A stretch of DNA of 64,000 nucleotides from Utricularia gibba (taxonomy: Eukaryota; Streptophyta; Magnoliopsida; Lamiales; Lentibulariaceae). A program made the translations under genes and the position numbers. The stretch covers positions 8,227,501 through 8,291,500 of the forward strand of contig CM007989.1 in NCBI GenBank assembly GCA_002189035.1, given 5' to 3'. The notes under the pieces are model-generated. The model worked only from the letters and a program-made list of their open reading frames with translations, did not search any database and was not told where the DNA came from. Position 1 is the first letter of the stretch; each line of letters begins with the position of its first letter. This document shows positions 37,292-53,646 of the stretch, piece by piece.

Positions 37292-39572
37292 ATGCCCGCG
37301 GCCGCTTGGACCTCCCCAATTACTACTGCGGCGGTGAAAACTTATCCAATCGTCTCTTACCCTCATACTTCCAGCTCTTTCGTAATTTGCGACCTCCAGT
37401 TTCCTGCGGTTCGTGGCGCTGCAGTTCGTCTCGCCCCTTCGAAGGTTTCGTATAATCCCCAAAACGCGGTTTCTCAAGTCCGGAACCGAGAGGAAGAGGA
37501 GGATGAGGATGAGGAATCCGTCATCGGGGACTGTGTCGTCTTCGACGAAGGTATATTCGATGGCTCCTTACCGCAAACCGGTGTCGCTCGTATCAGTAGC
37601 GGAGAAAAGAGTGTCTCGCCGGAGAATTTGATTCCGGATGAGTGGTCGGATGTGCAGAAGGAGATTAACATTACTAAGAAAGAGAGGCGAAGGCTTGCAA
37701 GGCAACTGGAGTATGGCAGAAGAGTGGAGAAGAGAAGGCAAGCCCTGATGCCGATAAATTCCACCGAGTACGAGAGTTTGAAGAATGAGAAACTCCGGCA
37801 GTTGAATCCGGTGGTGCTTGACAATCCAGAAACAGAGTATTTCAAAGAGAATGTGAATCAACTTGAACGTAATATTAACGAGGGTGCAGCAAGTAGAGTT
37901 ACGCCTAGAAATCCGAGGTTGGCTGTTTATGGAAAAGGGTTTGATGATATCTCAGCCCTTTTTCAAAGTGGGCAATACGTTCCTGGTTCTCCTGGCAATG
38001 CTCGAGGTATAAATTGCACATGCTGTGTTCAAAAGTTCTATACTTCGTATTTTGATGGATTACCGATTCTTATTTGCCTTGAACTTTTACCTCTAGATGA
38101 GTTTGGTTCTAAGCAGCAAATTTTAGTAGTGACTAGTGGGTACTACGGTTTGCTCCTCTACGAAAACTGGTATATAGTTATGTATCTCGGGGCATTACAG
38201 AGATACTGTCTTCTAAGTAGAGAGTGCCATATCTGAGATATCTCTCATTATTGAATCCTTTTATGGTCTGCTAGAGTGTGTGCTCTTCTTGGTTATTCAA
38301 ACCTATTAGGATGGTTGACGATATTGTTCCTTTGGCATGCATGATTGATGTTCTTCACAATAAGACTTTCTAAACCTTTGAACTATCTTCAGGTGGTACT
38401 CCTAAATTGTTCTCTAAAGAAGAAAAGATACTTGCGAATAAGCGTGTTCCAGACTTATCATTGGCTTCATCGGTTGGTGTCATTTTCTATATTGGACATA
38501 TAATGTGCTCCTCTTTTACACAATTCTAGTTCTAACGTTTCAGGGAAAGTGGCACCCTTTGCACTCTCTTGTTGCCTCCGGAGAGTTCTACCTCGCGACT
38601 TCCTTGCTAAAGCACGATGTCGATATTAATTCTACTGATCAGGTGGGCAGGATTTTCTGTCTTTTTATACATCGCTGGTTGTCAATGTTGGAAGTCTTGT
38701 TTAATGTTCATTGCATAGTGTAGCTGTGAGAGAAAGTAAACCTCCGTTGGTTCGATTTTTGTGTTCATGCTATTCTGCACTGAGTCTAATCTGTTCCACA
38801 CTATGAACAGGATGGATTGACAGCCCTTCACAAAGCAATACTTGGGAAAAAGCAGGCTATTTTTAATTTTCTCCTGAGAGAATCAGCCAATCCCTTCGTT
38901 CGTGATAGTGTAAGTTCAAAACTACAGTTATGTGGGAATTGATGTGGCTGAATTATTGTTTACTCTATCCATTACTTGCAATAAGCACAGTGTGATGTGA
39001 ACTGTTCTCCCTAAACCATGGGCATTGCTGTTGCCTCCTGTTGAACTTTTCTGTCTTCTGCATTGTATCATAGCAATGTGCAATGTAATTCAGACCTTTG
39101 TATCACCCTTCAATGACAGGATGGAGCTACCCTGATGCACTACGCAGTTCGCGTAGCTTCTAGTCCGATGATAAAAATCCTGCTGCTGTACAACGTAGAT
39201 ATAAATCTTCAAGACAATGTAAGCAAGCTGCTAGTTCCCTTATTATTCAAACTGCGAAGAGCATAGCATGCACACTTTACATGGCTTTGCTCATGTTTAC
39301 TTTCCCTTGTTCAAGGACGGGTGGACGCCGCTACACTTGGCTGTGCAATCTCTCCGGACAGATATAGTCAGGCTTCTCCTGATCAAGGGAGCTGATAAAA
39401 CGCTCAAGAACAAGGTAACATTTTTTACAAGGTTTCAACCTCTCCAGAATCCGTCGGGTCATCTTTTGATTTGCCTTAACAGGACGGATTGACACCGCTG
39501 GATCTATGCCTCTATTCTGGAAGGAATACAAGGACTTACGAGCTCATTAAGCTCCTGAAACGCCTCCCATGA
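37292..39572 (+). CDS. AKRP: Ankyrin repeat protein AKRP (EMB2036), plastid
   Basis: Plastid protein needed for early chloroplast differentiation and embryo development; it works with the related EMB506 (family knowledge). Seven exons (37292-38006, 38393-38472, 38544-38642, 38811-38909, 39120-39218, 39316-39414, 39483-39572) encode 426 residues. The N-terminal 60 or so residues are Ser/Thr/Ala-rich like a transit peptide. An acidic stretch (EEEEDEDEE) and a charged helical region ([17 protein letters not shown]) follow. Then come five ankyrin units with motifs [54 protein letters not shown] and [14 protein letters not shown]. Four successive exons are exactly 99 bp, one 33-residue repeat each. 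Upstream in-frame sequence lacks an ATG (TTG at 37106). Confidence 0.93.
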
Positions 39573-40066
39573 ACCAGTAAAATGCCCCCTGCTTATTGTT
39601 TCTGTAAAAATCTGTGTGCGGTATCCGTCGGCGAGTCTCCTACCGAATTCATTTGACTTTGAATTAAAAAATGTGGAGAAGCTTCATTTATTGAGAAGCC
39701 CTCCGTCCGGGCGGCGGGGGGCGGAAGCTTTGAATGCATGCTTGCCTGAGCCACTGCTAGACCATGAACCGGTCGCTGCTTTTTCCCATCTTTAGCGCAT
39801 CACAAGTTGTGAAAGGGAAAATATGTGATGTTTTATTATTTGATATATTTAAAAATTTATGAAATAGAACCATGCCTGTTGTCACTTGTCAGAGAGAGCC
39901 AGGGATAGTGTTGAGCTTTTTTACACAGACACCTCGGGACACTCTGAGAATAAATGCAGTGAAGGGGATACGCAGGACATCTATAGAGGAAGGACTCCTC
40001 GACCCTCCCGATCAACGAAGCTGGAAGGCGAAAAGCCTCGCGTATTTGGGTTTTGTTGATTTTTTC
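39573..40066. other. Intergenic between AKRP and the NIP-like gene
   Basis: About 0.5 kb. It contains an in-frame ATG at 39872 that could extend the NIP-like protein by 65 residues, but the added sequence has no family resemblance. Confidence 0.5.
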
Positions 40067-41586
40067 ATGGAGTTGCATCATACGCACCCATCTCATTCTT
40101 TAGCTCCTCGTCCCGAATCGATCCGGTCGTCCTCATCTCCATCGACGGCGGAGGCATATTCTTCGTCCGGGTCTTTTGTCATTCGGGTCAGAGAAGCCGT
40201 TCGATGTGCGGTTTCTGCTGTGCTTGGGAATGTTTTCTCCGCGATCTTGACTTTTGTGTTTGCTTTTGGTGAGCGCTGTGATCATTTCCCCTGAATTTGA
40301 ACACCGTTTGCGGGGTTTGAGTCTCATGTTTACTTCCTGATTAGGGTTGGTTGACCGGTGTCTTGATTTTTGCATGTGATTGTATAAAAAGATCTATGCG
40401 GCGGATTGGGGAATTGGGGGTGTAAAGTTATCCCAGTTCTGTTTTTTGTGTGGGATAAGGATGTGCTTCTGGATCCAGAGGGGCTGTGTTTTCTCTAGAA
40501 GCCCCTAGGATTTATTCTGACTAGATGCTCTCCGTATATGATGGTTAAGGACTTGTGTATTTGTGGATGTTTTTCATTTTGTCTCATTCGTTATCCCATG
40601 TGCAAAGACCCGAGTCAATGGTTTAAACACACCGTTGATATCGAGTTTATGTAGGGTGCTGCACTTGGACTGAATTTAGCATCTTGGTTATTTTTCTTTT
40701 TTTCCAGCATCCATTTGTGTTGCTCTGGAGATCCATATGTGATGCTAATGATGTTGTTGCTCTTGTATATGCAGTGGGCACCTTATTAGGGGCAGTGACT
40801 GGAGCACTGATTGGTCAGGAAACAGAGAGTGGATTCATTAGAGGTGCATCCGTGGGTGCTATATCTGGTGCTGTTTTCTCGATCGAAGTCTTCGAATACT
40901 CACTGCATCTCTGGCAGTCTGATGAGTCAAGGATACGTTGCCTCCTCTACCTGGTGACCACTCTTACTTTCTCAAGCTTCATCGGGCTCTTAGTTAATGT
41001 CTGCAGTTTCAGAAATGCAATACATTCGAATGAATGATCCGAGTTTTTCCTGCAGGTTGATGTTCTAGCAAGCCTCGTGAGTGGTCGCCTTGTCCGTGAA
41101 CGTATAGGCCCTGCGATGCTCAGTGCAGTGCAAAGCCAGGTATAAGTTTGCAAGCCACCTTTCCCTTCCCTCTCATCCTTACATTCTTCCCCTCTCTTTA
41201 ACTAGATGGGTGCTATCGAAACCCCCTTCGACGAAGTCCGCAACCTCTTCGATATCGGTGGGGCGAAGGGGTTGCTAGCAGACAGCGTGGAGAACATCCC
41301 CAAGTTCACCATCACAAAAGATTGCAGCTTTGACACCAAGGGAGACGAAGCCTGTTGCTCAGTTTGTTTACAGGTAGTTTCTCTCTGTCCTCTTCCATGG
41401 CGACTCCCTTAACCCCTTCTTAACCTTCTCATATGGCTCATCATCGTGCTCAATGATCAGGACTTCCTGGTCGGAGAAACCGTGCGGCGGCTACCGCATT
41501 GCCACCACATGTTCCATCTGAGCTGCATCGACGCCTGGCTGGTGAGGCATGGCTCTTGCCCTTTGTGCAGAAGCGGTCTGTGCTGA
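40067..41586 (+). CDS. RING-H2 E3 ligase of the NEP1-interacting protein (NIP) type
   Basis: Membrane-anchored RING-H2 protein like Arabidopsis NIP1/NIP2, which bind the plastid RNA polymerase RPOTmp at thylakoids. Five exons (40067-40268, 40775-40953, 41056-41139, 41206-41373, 41461-41586) give 252 residues. Order: Ser-rich start, hydrophobic segments ([20 protein letters not shown] and [16 protein letters not shown]), the family block [20 protein letters not shown], then the RING-H2 [20 protein letters not shown] with [20 protein letters not shown] and CPLCR near the end. All eight zinc ligands are present. The ATG at 40067 fits the family length. Whether it sits in plastids or endomembranes cannot be told from sequence. 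Confidence 0.9.
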
Positions 41587-42538
41587 TCCATCCACTCCAT
41601 GAAATCAGACCCCCCGGTTCGTTTCAGTTCCGTACTGGTACATACCTGTGACCTGGCCCTCACCCTATACCATATGAACCATCTGCACTGCACTGTACAG
41701 AAATTTTGACTCACGATCCGTACACGAATCCTCCACTCCCACTTGTCCTGACATTAGTTGGGTTGGGTTGACACCGAGTCGTACTCGGCGGCCCGGCCCA
41801 TTTGTTGACTTGGGCAAATGGGTTGACCTGGTTGAATTATTAATGGAGGAGTTGTTGATGCTGCCGTCTCCGGGCCCTCCTAAAAGATACGACGGCGTAG
41901 GTTTGTAGGGCCGCCCAATTATTATTAGGAAGCTGCATAGGCAGGTGGGGGCCACTAATCACCCAGCTAATTGCTTTTTAATCCCTAGGGTTGGGTAAGT
42001 AGTGCATAAATTTAATCTATGATAAATATCATATATCTTGGTAATAATTAATAATTAATCTTATGAATTAGATAATTAATTAGTTTTTTTTCAGTAAATA
42101 TTTTTTTATTTAAATATTCATTCATTATGAAATACAAATTTGTTGTGAATTAATTTCATCCTATCATGTTAAAATATAATTTTTTTAAAAAAACATATTT
42201 ATGTTTTTTAAATTATATATTTATTTTATTTATATTTAATAATATAAATAAATTTAAAACATCACATCAAATAATTCCAGAGGCCCAAACCCCTTTTGAA
42301 TTTTTTTATAAAACAGATAATTTTTGGATTTTTTTCTTGGGGGGTGGGAGGGGGGGGGGGGTGGTTAAACCGGGCGGTTCAGGTTAGTCAAACTTTCATT
42401 GGTTGAATCTAGAAGGCGTGAAATTGTCAATGGAATGCGTCTCTTCCACATAATGGGTTATTATAATATGCCTTCCTTGAAGCTCACCTCTTCCAAAATT
42501 CCACCATTTCCTCCTAACCTCTGCGCTTTGGCTGAGCC
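41587..42538. other. Intergenic, very AT-rich, with a long G-rich tract
   Basis: AT-rich from 41980 to 42330. A G-run with G4-forming potential at 42339-42364 precedes the membrane-protein gene. No gene seen. Confidence 0.5.
42339..42364 (+). repeat. G-tract with quadruplex potential
   Basis: Runs of 6, 3 and 12 G separated by single T or A, then TGG. It contains more than four GGG blocks with one-base loops, about 180 bp upstream of the ATG at 42539. Confidence 0.7.
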
Positions 42539-43540
42539 ATGGACAGGGAACAGGATGAGATCCAGTTTCTGGGGTTCTTTGGGATTATGAAGGAATCATG
42601 CAACTTGACCCTACGTTGGAGAAGGATTTTTGCTCAGATCTTCGTCTTCTTGATCATCCCTCTCTGCTTTGTTTACTTGTCCCACATCCAAGTGAGCAAC
42701 GTCCTGTTCACCAAGATCATGCGCAACGAGTACATGCTCGATGTTGCTCCTCAGGGGACCGAGTTCCGTACCACGATTTCCAGGATATTGGCTTCCGAAT
42801 GAACGGCCTTCATCTTGTTCAAGATCGCTTACTTTGTCTTCTTCATACTTCTGGCTCTTCTCTCCACTGCCGCGGTCGTGTACACCATCGCGTGTATTTA
42901 CACGGGCAAGGAGATATCTTTCAGGAACGTGATGAGTGTCGTCCCCAAGGTGTGGAAGAGGCTGATCATCACTTTCTTCGTCAATTTCATCCTCGTCTTC
43001 TCGTATCATATCGTGGGTATCGCGGTTTTGATCTTGGGAGTGGTCGTCTTCGGATCGATAAAGGTCCTCGCAACGATTTTCATCGTCGTGTTCTTGGTAG
43101 CATACTTGTTTGGGTTCCTGTACATCACCATCATCTGGCATCTAGCGGGCGTAGTCTCTGTGTTGGAAGATAGCTACGGGGTGAAGGCGCTGACCAAGAG
43201 CCAGAGCCTGATAAAGGGGAAGATGGGTATCGTTTCAGCTGTCTTCATGGTTCTAGGCCTCGGCTTCTTTGGAGTAGAGCAGATGTTCAAGTCCCTGGTG
43301 GTTTCCTTTGATGATCAGCCACTCTGGAGCCGAATCAGCATTGCAATCGTATGCTTGCTCCTGCTTTCCGTCGCGATGCTCTTCGGGCTCATCGGCCAAA
43401 CCATTGCGTACTTCGTCTGCAAATCGTTTCACCACGAGAACATCGACAAGTCCCTGTTGGCTGATCATCTCGGAGGTTATTTAGGAGAGTACGTTCCTCT
43501 CAAATCGAAGGATATTCAGTTGGAAAGATACGAACCATAA
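42539..43540 (+). pseudogene. Plant multi-pass transmembrane protein, interrupted by one in-frame TGA
   Basis: Single-exon frame of 334 codons for a plant-specific family of integral membrane proteins of unknown function (At1g23850/At1g31130/At5g44860-like). It starts MDREQDEIQFLGFFGIMKES, with a first membrane segment at about 30-48. Conserved blocks include FKIAYFVFFILLALLSTAAV, VVPKVWKRLIITFF, VVSVLEDSYGVKAL, SLIKGKMG and the C-terminal FHHENIDKSLLADHLGGYLG, EYVPLKSKD. About six hydrophobic segments are visible. At 42800-42802 the frame reads ASE-TGA-TAFILFK where relatives have Trp (SEWTAF), so one TGG to TGA change truncates the product at 87 residues. No frameshift or other damage is present. 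A true null allele, recent pseudogene or sequencing error are all possible; an ATG at 42815 could restart the remainder. Confidence 0.8.
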
Positions 43541-43642
43541 GAGATGAACACTGTAATAAGCTGAGATTTCTGTTACCTTGTACCCCCCGTTTGTATTTTG
43601 TAACGTTTGTATTTTGTAACAGTACATGGTTCCAGTGTACAT

Positions 43643-44851
43643 TTACATGTTGATGGGATGCAGAACGAGTGCTTCTTCATTCCCCATCGATCTCAGCAGC
43701 CTAAGCAACCCTTTCGCTTTAGCTTTGGCTCCGCCGCTGCACTGGCTTTGAAGAAGGAGAAGCAGCTGCGTGAGGATCCCATCAGTGACTGCTTTTTGCC
43801 TTAGAACCTTGGAATGAGAGCAGATGATAAGCAGTGAATTCAGAGCACTTTCGCTTCCTTGATGATTCGAGACTCTGAACACCATGTTCACTATTGCTCT
43901 GATACCCGATTTGTGATCGATGATCATCTCTTTCACGCCTTCGACACTCAGAAGGTTTTCGATTGTCTCCATTGCTACCGGAGCTAAATCGCTTCTGCGC
44001 TGTGTCCCAACTTTGGATAAGTAATCGATCAGCTTCTCTACCGCGCCTTGTTTTGCGATAACTTGCTGGCTTCTTTGCAAAGAAGAGAGTGCTGCAACTG
44101 CTAGAATCCCTGCTTCTGTTGCACCAGAATCTTCATGGATCAGAGGTAGAATGTGATGGATAAGAGAAGAGGAATCAGAGAGCATTTGGCACAGGTCTTG
44201 AGTCTCTGAGTTGAAGACAATCGCTTCAACAAAATGGCACAAGGTTCTCTTCATTGCAATAGTCCCTTGCTCGAACAAAAACAGGAACATTTTGAAGCTG
44301 GATTCTTGCTTCAATGTGTTAAGAGCAGATACATCGCTAAAGGGCAGCAGGATCAAAGCACAATCAAGAGATTTCTCAATCAAGATGAAATTTTCCAGTG
44401 AAGAAACTTCAGCAGAATCTACAAAAATCAATCCCAGAAGAGTCTGAAGGAACCCCAGATCAATCAACACGGAATTCTTGGTGGGTAGTTCCAAGCACAA
44501 GGAAAGAACTTTTTCCAGAACCTTGATCTTGTCTTCGAATGCAGATGTACCAGACTCCAAAACCTGCTTAAACTCAGCAATGGTAGTGATTTCCTTCTCA
44601 TGGGACCCATCAGAATCCTCGACGGCGTTGCAACGAAGCCACTCATCAATCACACGACGAAGCGCATGATTAGGCACCAGTGACAAATCCTGGAGCTCCT
44701 GCATTGTAACAGGACATGTAGTATTCCCTTTTGCGATCCATTTCTCGATCCAGAAACGCTCGTAGGTTTGGCCAGTGCAAAGAGTTACTGGGTCTTTGAG
44801 CAATTCCAAGCTTATGGGGCATCGGAAAAGAGGAGGGACATCCATTTCCAT
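43643..44851 (-). CDS. U-box/ARM E3 ubiquitin ligase (PUB family)
   Basis: Intronless 402-residue protein. The U-box at residues 6-75 is complete: PPLFRCPISLELLKDPVTLC, TGQTYERFWIEKWI, NTTCPVTMQELQDLSLVPNH and LRRVIDEWL. It would recruit E2 enzymes and ubiquitinate targets in the cytosol. The remainder is an armadillo-type helical solenoid (EAGILAVAALSSLQRSQQVI, AVEKLIDYLSKVG, APVAMETIENLLSVEGVKEM, SALNSLLIICSHSKVLRQKA, GGAKAKAKGLLRLLRSM). It resembles the small stress-related PUBs (PUB20-31 range); no subgroup can be fixed. The ATG at 44851 gives MEMDVPP, normal for the family. It converges on the membrane-protein gene with only 102 bp between stop codons. Confidence 0.92.
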   Translation of the reverse strand: MEMDVPPLFRCPISLELLKDPVTLCTGQTYERFWIEKWIAKGNTTCPVTMQELQDLSLVPNHALRRVIDEWLRCNAVEDSDGSHEKEITTIAEFKQVLESGTSAFEDKIKVLEKVLSLCLELPTKNSVLIDLGFLQTLLGLIFVDSAEVSSLENFILIEKSLDCALILLPFSDVSALNTLKQESSFKMFLFLFEQGTIAMKRTLCHFVEAIVFNSETQDLCQMLSDSSSLIHHILPLIHEDSGATEAGILAVAALSSLQRSQQVIAKQGAVEKLIDYLSKVGTQRRSDLAPVAMETIENLLSVEGVKEMIIDHKSGIRAIVNMVFRVSNHQGSESALNSLLIICSHSKVLRQKAVTDGILTQLLLLLQSQCSGGAKAKAKGLLRLLRSMGNEEALVLHPINM

Positions 44852-47503
44852 TACTCCGACGAATCAATTGCCCACGTACTGGACACAATAAAACACCATT
44901 TCAGTTCAATGCGAAAAGAGATTGGGCGAAAACAAAAAACGGACTGTTACGCGGATCATAAAGGACACGAATCTGAGCAGGGGTGATTCAGAATTCAGCA
45001 GATAACAGAAATCTGGGACCTCCGATGCTCCTTGTGGGGAGGACTTCAAATCATTTCAGACAATAACTATTTCCACAAGTTGGGCCTACGATTTCGATTG
45101 CCGGTCAAATACAAACTTGTTGCTTGTCTTTTACCCGCAACGGGGACTACCAGACCAGACCAAACCCACGTTGAATTCAACTTTTTGAACAAATCTCAAG
45201 AAGCATCCATGGCCGCCTGGAATCCACCTCTATACCCATTACGCTCTTTTCTGGTTTGCTAATCCTTATCCGAATCATAACGCGGTTCTAGAAACCCAGA
45301 AATGGATTCGGCCCAAGATTCCATAGCCCTGAAAGCGAACTCCTTCGCAGCCCTATAAAAGGTCAAAATTCCGTACAGGCACATCGGCGTTTGCGCCGGA
45401 GAAACCGCACAGCTCGCCTGCGTTTCCTTATCATGCCTAATTTCTGACGCATCAGCAGCGTAAACATCAAATCCATTTGCTTCTATCAACTATCAGTGAT
45501 CCATGCAGCTATCCTCCCGTCATCGTTGCAATGCGACTCCAGGCTCTATACCCGTTTCTAGATTGCTAATGTGAGCCGCCCTTCCAAGGGAGGGGTGATG
45601 CTAACGTGGACCACCTTATCGTGCGCGATAATATAACGTAGCAGATAACTAATGCTAAAATGCACAGTATCGTGGGCCACATCGTAACGGGCTCCTGAGG
45701 TCGGTTGTACGGAACCATTTGGTCCAAATGGTAACAGACTGAAAAGCCCACACGGGCCCTGCTGATCTTCCTTGTGAATCCCAGTTTCCTTCAACGGTCT
45801 ATCGTCTCCTTTCTGCAGATCCAAGGCAACTACTGTCAGTGATCTCCTGAGGTCGGTTTCCATATTGTTTTCAGGGGATTTCTGTGAAGGGGAGTTTGGA
45901 AGTGGCTTAAGTTTTGTGAAGAAATGGTGAAGCTTTCCGCACCCAGTTGCGTGAAACGTGGAAGCAAGTAAAGTGTTGCTTTTAATCTCATTTCAGCAAG
46001 TGCGATCTTGGTAGATGCGGTTATGATCAATCGGTTGTGTTGCTCTACTAAATGCGCGTGTGTTTGGTTTAAAACTTGGAATATTAGTTGCTGATTTTCC
46101 TAGAAGTAAAAGAATCATGGCGAACAGGATATTGTTTTATATGCTCCTTTACGCTTTAGAGGGCAAAAACAAATGTCGAGAATTAAATGAGGGAAAGAAC
46201 TGCTGGACAGGGTGCAGAAGACCGTAGAGCTGGACAGAGTATGGGAACTGAAAGCCGGAGGACATTTGGTTAAAGAATGGCAACAGAGGACTGCTGTGCT
46301 TGGATCATGGAAACCCGACCCGCACTTCTCAGATGGATTGAATCTTAGCTTCCCCTTCTTGTTATCATTTTTTTCTGATTACAGGCAATGTGAAGACTGA
46401 ATATTGGTGCTAGACTCTATTAAGTCTCTTCCTATTATACAAATACCAACTCAGAAAGTTGTATCTCTGCCCATAACAGGAGGCGAATTTTAAATTGCCG
46501 CCCAACAAGTAGATCTGGGAATCCTTCCCTGTGGCTGACAACTTCAGAAAGCAACCAACTTGTTTCATGCCTATGCCCAAATTTGTGGACAGGGAACCAA
46601 GACCCCCACCCCCTCCCTCCTTTTTATTTGCAGGTTCTGGTCATGGTGCCTTATCCTCCAAAAAAAAAAAGACCCTTCATTGCATCGGATACCCAACTAT
46701 CTATCAAGTACTTGTCAGTGGTGACTCTTACGAAAGAATGAGGTAACGCCCTGGGGTCTTTGTTTGGCCTGTAGCTTCTTAATGGATAACTCATGGACTG
46801 CTACTTTGTGGCACATCTCATCCCAAGCTTTGGATCTCTCCTTTACACGCCTTCACCAACTTTTGGTCTGGTGGCGACTCATTGTCCTGACCTGAACACA
46901 CCATGCTGTCCCACGTTTATACGAATCTGGTAAATTTTTTCTTTACCGTAAATGGAGGAGCAGAAGTTGATGACTGTAGCAGTAGAGGCTGCTGAGATTT
47001 ACTGGTGTAGTGTGATAGATCATGAATGAAGTTCTTTATGTGAATGACACCTGATCTTCTGGCCAGGGCAAGTCAACTTAGGAAATGAGATTTCAGCACC
47101 TGCTCATAGGACATAACCGGATACCAAATTCTGGACAGTTTTGAAGGGTTAAATCATGGGGTTTGTGGATCGAGACTATCTGCTCCACTGCATTTCAAAG
47201 ACACGCAGTGGTGTTCTTAAAGTTTTACTTTTTACCGCATGGTTTTGATTCAGGGCAGTAAAATTGGAAAACGAACTTTCTTGTAGTGTTTTAGGGGGAG
47301 TGTTCAAGTGTAGTGGATAAAAAGCCTTCTGCTTTATTGGTCTCTGTATCCACAGTTTTTCATCGGTCTTAACTTCAGCACTTATTCTCTTATAGGGTTA
47401 GATAACTTTTTTTTTTTTTACTGCGGTAGAAAAAACAAGGCCAATTAAAGTGGATCAGATTGCACATACACAACAACAGCAGAACGGTAACAATTCATGG
47501 GAT
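44852..47503. other. Intergenic between the PUB and AHL genes
   Basis: About 2.65 kb. Apart from the unassigned minus-strand frame at 45259-45489 I see no gene. Two nearly identical sequences near 45610-45700 and 45825-45860 (TGAGGTCGGTT) hint at small local duplications. Confidence 0.45.
45259..45489 (-). other. Unassigned coding-like frame of 76 codons without ATG
   Basis: The frame opens at a TTG right after an acceptor-like CTGATAG and runs to TAG at 45259. The encoded sequence (ANGFDVYAADASEIRHDKET, QASCAVSPAQTPMCLYGILT, FYRAAKEFAFRAMESWAESI) is compositionally protein-like rather than random. It could be the last exon of a small gene or a gene fragment; I found no upstream exon with a start and do not recognise the family. 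Confidence 0.3.
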
Positions 47504-48373
47504 TTACAGATAAGGATGGTGGCGTCCATGGCTCCAACCAAGAGATGCTTCGCTGTTCATTTGCGCCGTGCCGCCATTGGCAAGAAAATTCTGGATATTG
47601 TGAGCTTCTTGATTACCGGCAGAAGGGTCGCTCTTACCACTGTGCTGCACCGCCGTCTCTGTCCCGCCGCTGTCCTCGTCTTCAATCGGCAGCCGCTCGT
47701 AAGTAGCGTTTGTGAACGTGGAGGCGATTACCAGGACTGGCCCAACTGCAGTCAAAGAGCCCACCACGCTTCCGCCGACGACTTGCCCCTGTCCGGCGGA
47801 TAAGTACACCGTGAGTCCGGTGGCTCCCGGCGGCGCCGGCCCCGGAAGAAACGAGCCAGTGAGGGAGAGAATCTCGTAAGTTCCCTGAAGAGACATTACG
47901 GCTCCGGGAGCCGAGGGCTGACGGATGGCGACGTTCGCAACTGTTCCATTTGCGCAGAGAACGCAAACCCCCTTTTGTCTTCTCATGGCGTAGTGGGCGA
48001 TGGAATCAGCGATATCTTTTCCGTCGGCGACTTCCAAAACGTAGCTGCAGAGCGCATTCGGGCTGTCCCTGGTGACGAAAATCGGCGGTTTAGGCTTGTT
48101 TTTCGATCCCGGCGGCCTCCCTCTTGCGCGGCGTGTGGGCATATCCATGGCACCTTCTTTCGGCTCATCGCTATGTCCTCTTTCTTCCTCTTCATCCCTA
48201 CCACCGCCGTCGTTCATAGACATACTCAGATTTGGGCTCTTGACGGAGCAGCCGAACGGTTGCCTCATGGATATCGCAAGATCGGGTTTCATGGTCAAAG
48301 AAGACGAGGACAAGTCACCCCCCGCCTCCCCGGCCGAAAAACCCACATCCTTGGTCCACCACCGGTTCGCCAT
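47504..48373 (-). CDS. AT-hook motif nuclear-localized protein (AHL, AHL15/19/20-like)
   Basis: Intronless gene of 289 residues. One AT-hook with core [10 protein letters not shown] at residues 84-93 binds minor-groove AT-rich DNA. The PPC/DUF296 domain (about 97-230; [70 protein letters not shown]) mediates homotrimer and hetero-complex formation in the nucleus. The ATG at 48373 (MANRWW) is the clade-A start. Relatives repress hypocotyl elongation and delay ageing. Two PPC positions are unusual: the usual RSHVLE is CSYVLE, and the conserved GRFEIL hexapeptide reads GTYEIL. A TATTTAT element lies at about 48560 on the minus strand. Confidence 0.92.
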   Translation of the reverse strand: MANRWWTKDVGFSAGEAGGDLSSSSLTMKPDLAISMRQPFGCSVKSPNLSMSMNDGGGRDEEEERGHSDEPKEGAMDMPTRRARGRPPGSKNKPKPPIFVTRDSPNALCSYVLEVADGKDIADSIAHYAMRRQKGVCVLCANGTVANVAIRQPSAPGAVMSLQGTYEILSLTGSFLPGPAPPGATGLTVYLSAGQGQVVGGSVVGSLTAVGPVLVIASTFTNATYERLPIEDEDSGGTETAVQHSGKSDPSAGNQEAHNIQNFLANGGTAQMNSEASLGWSHGRHHPYL

Positions 48374-53646
<5,273 letters not shown>

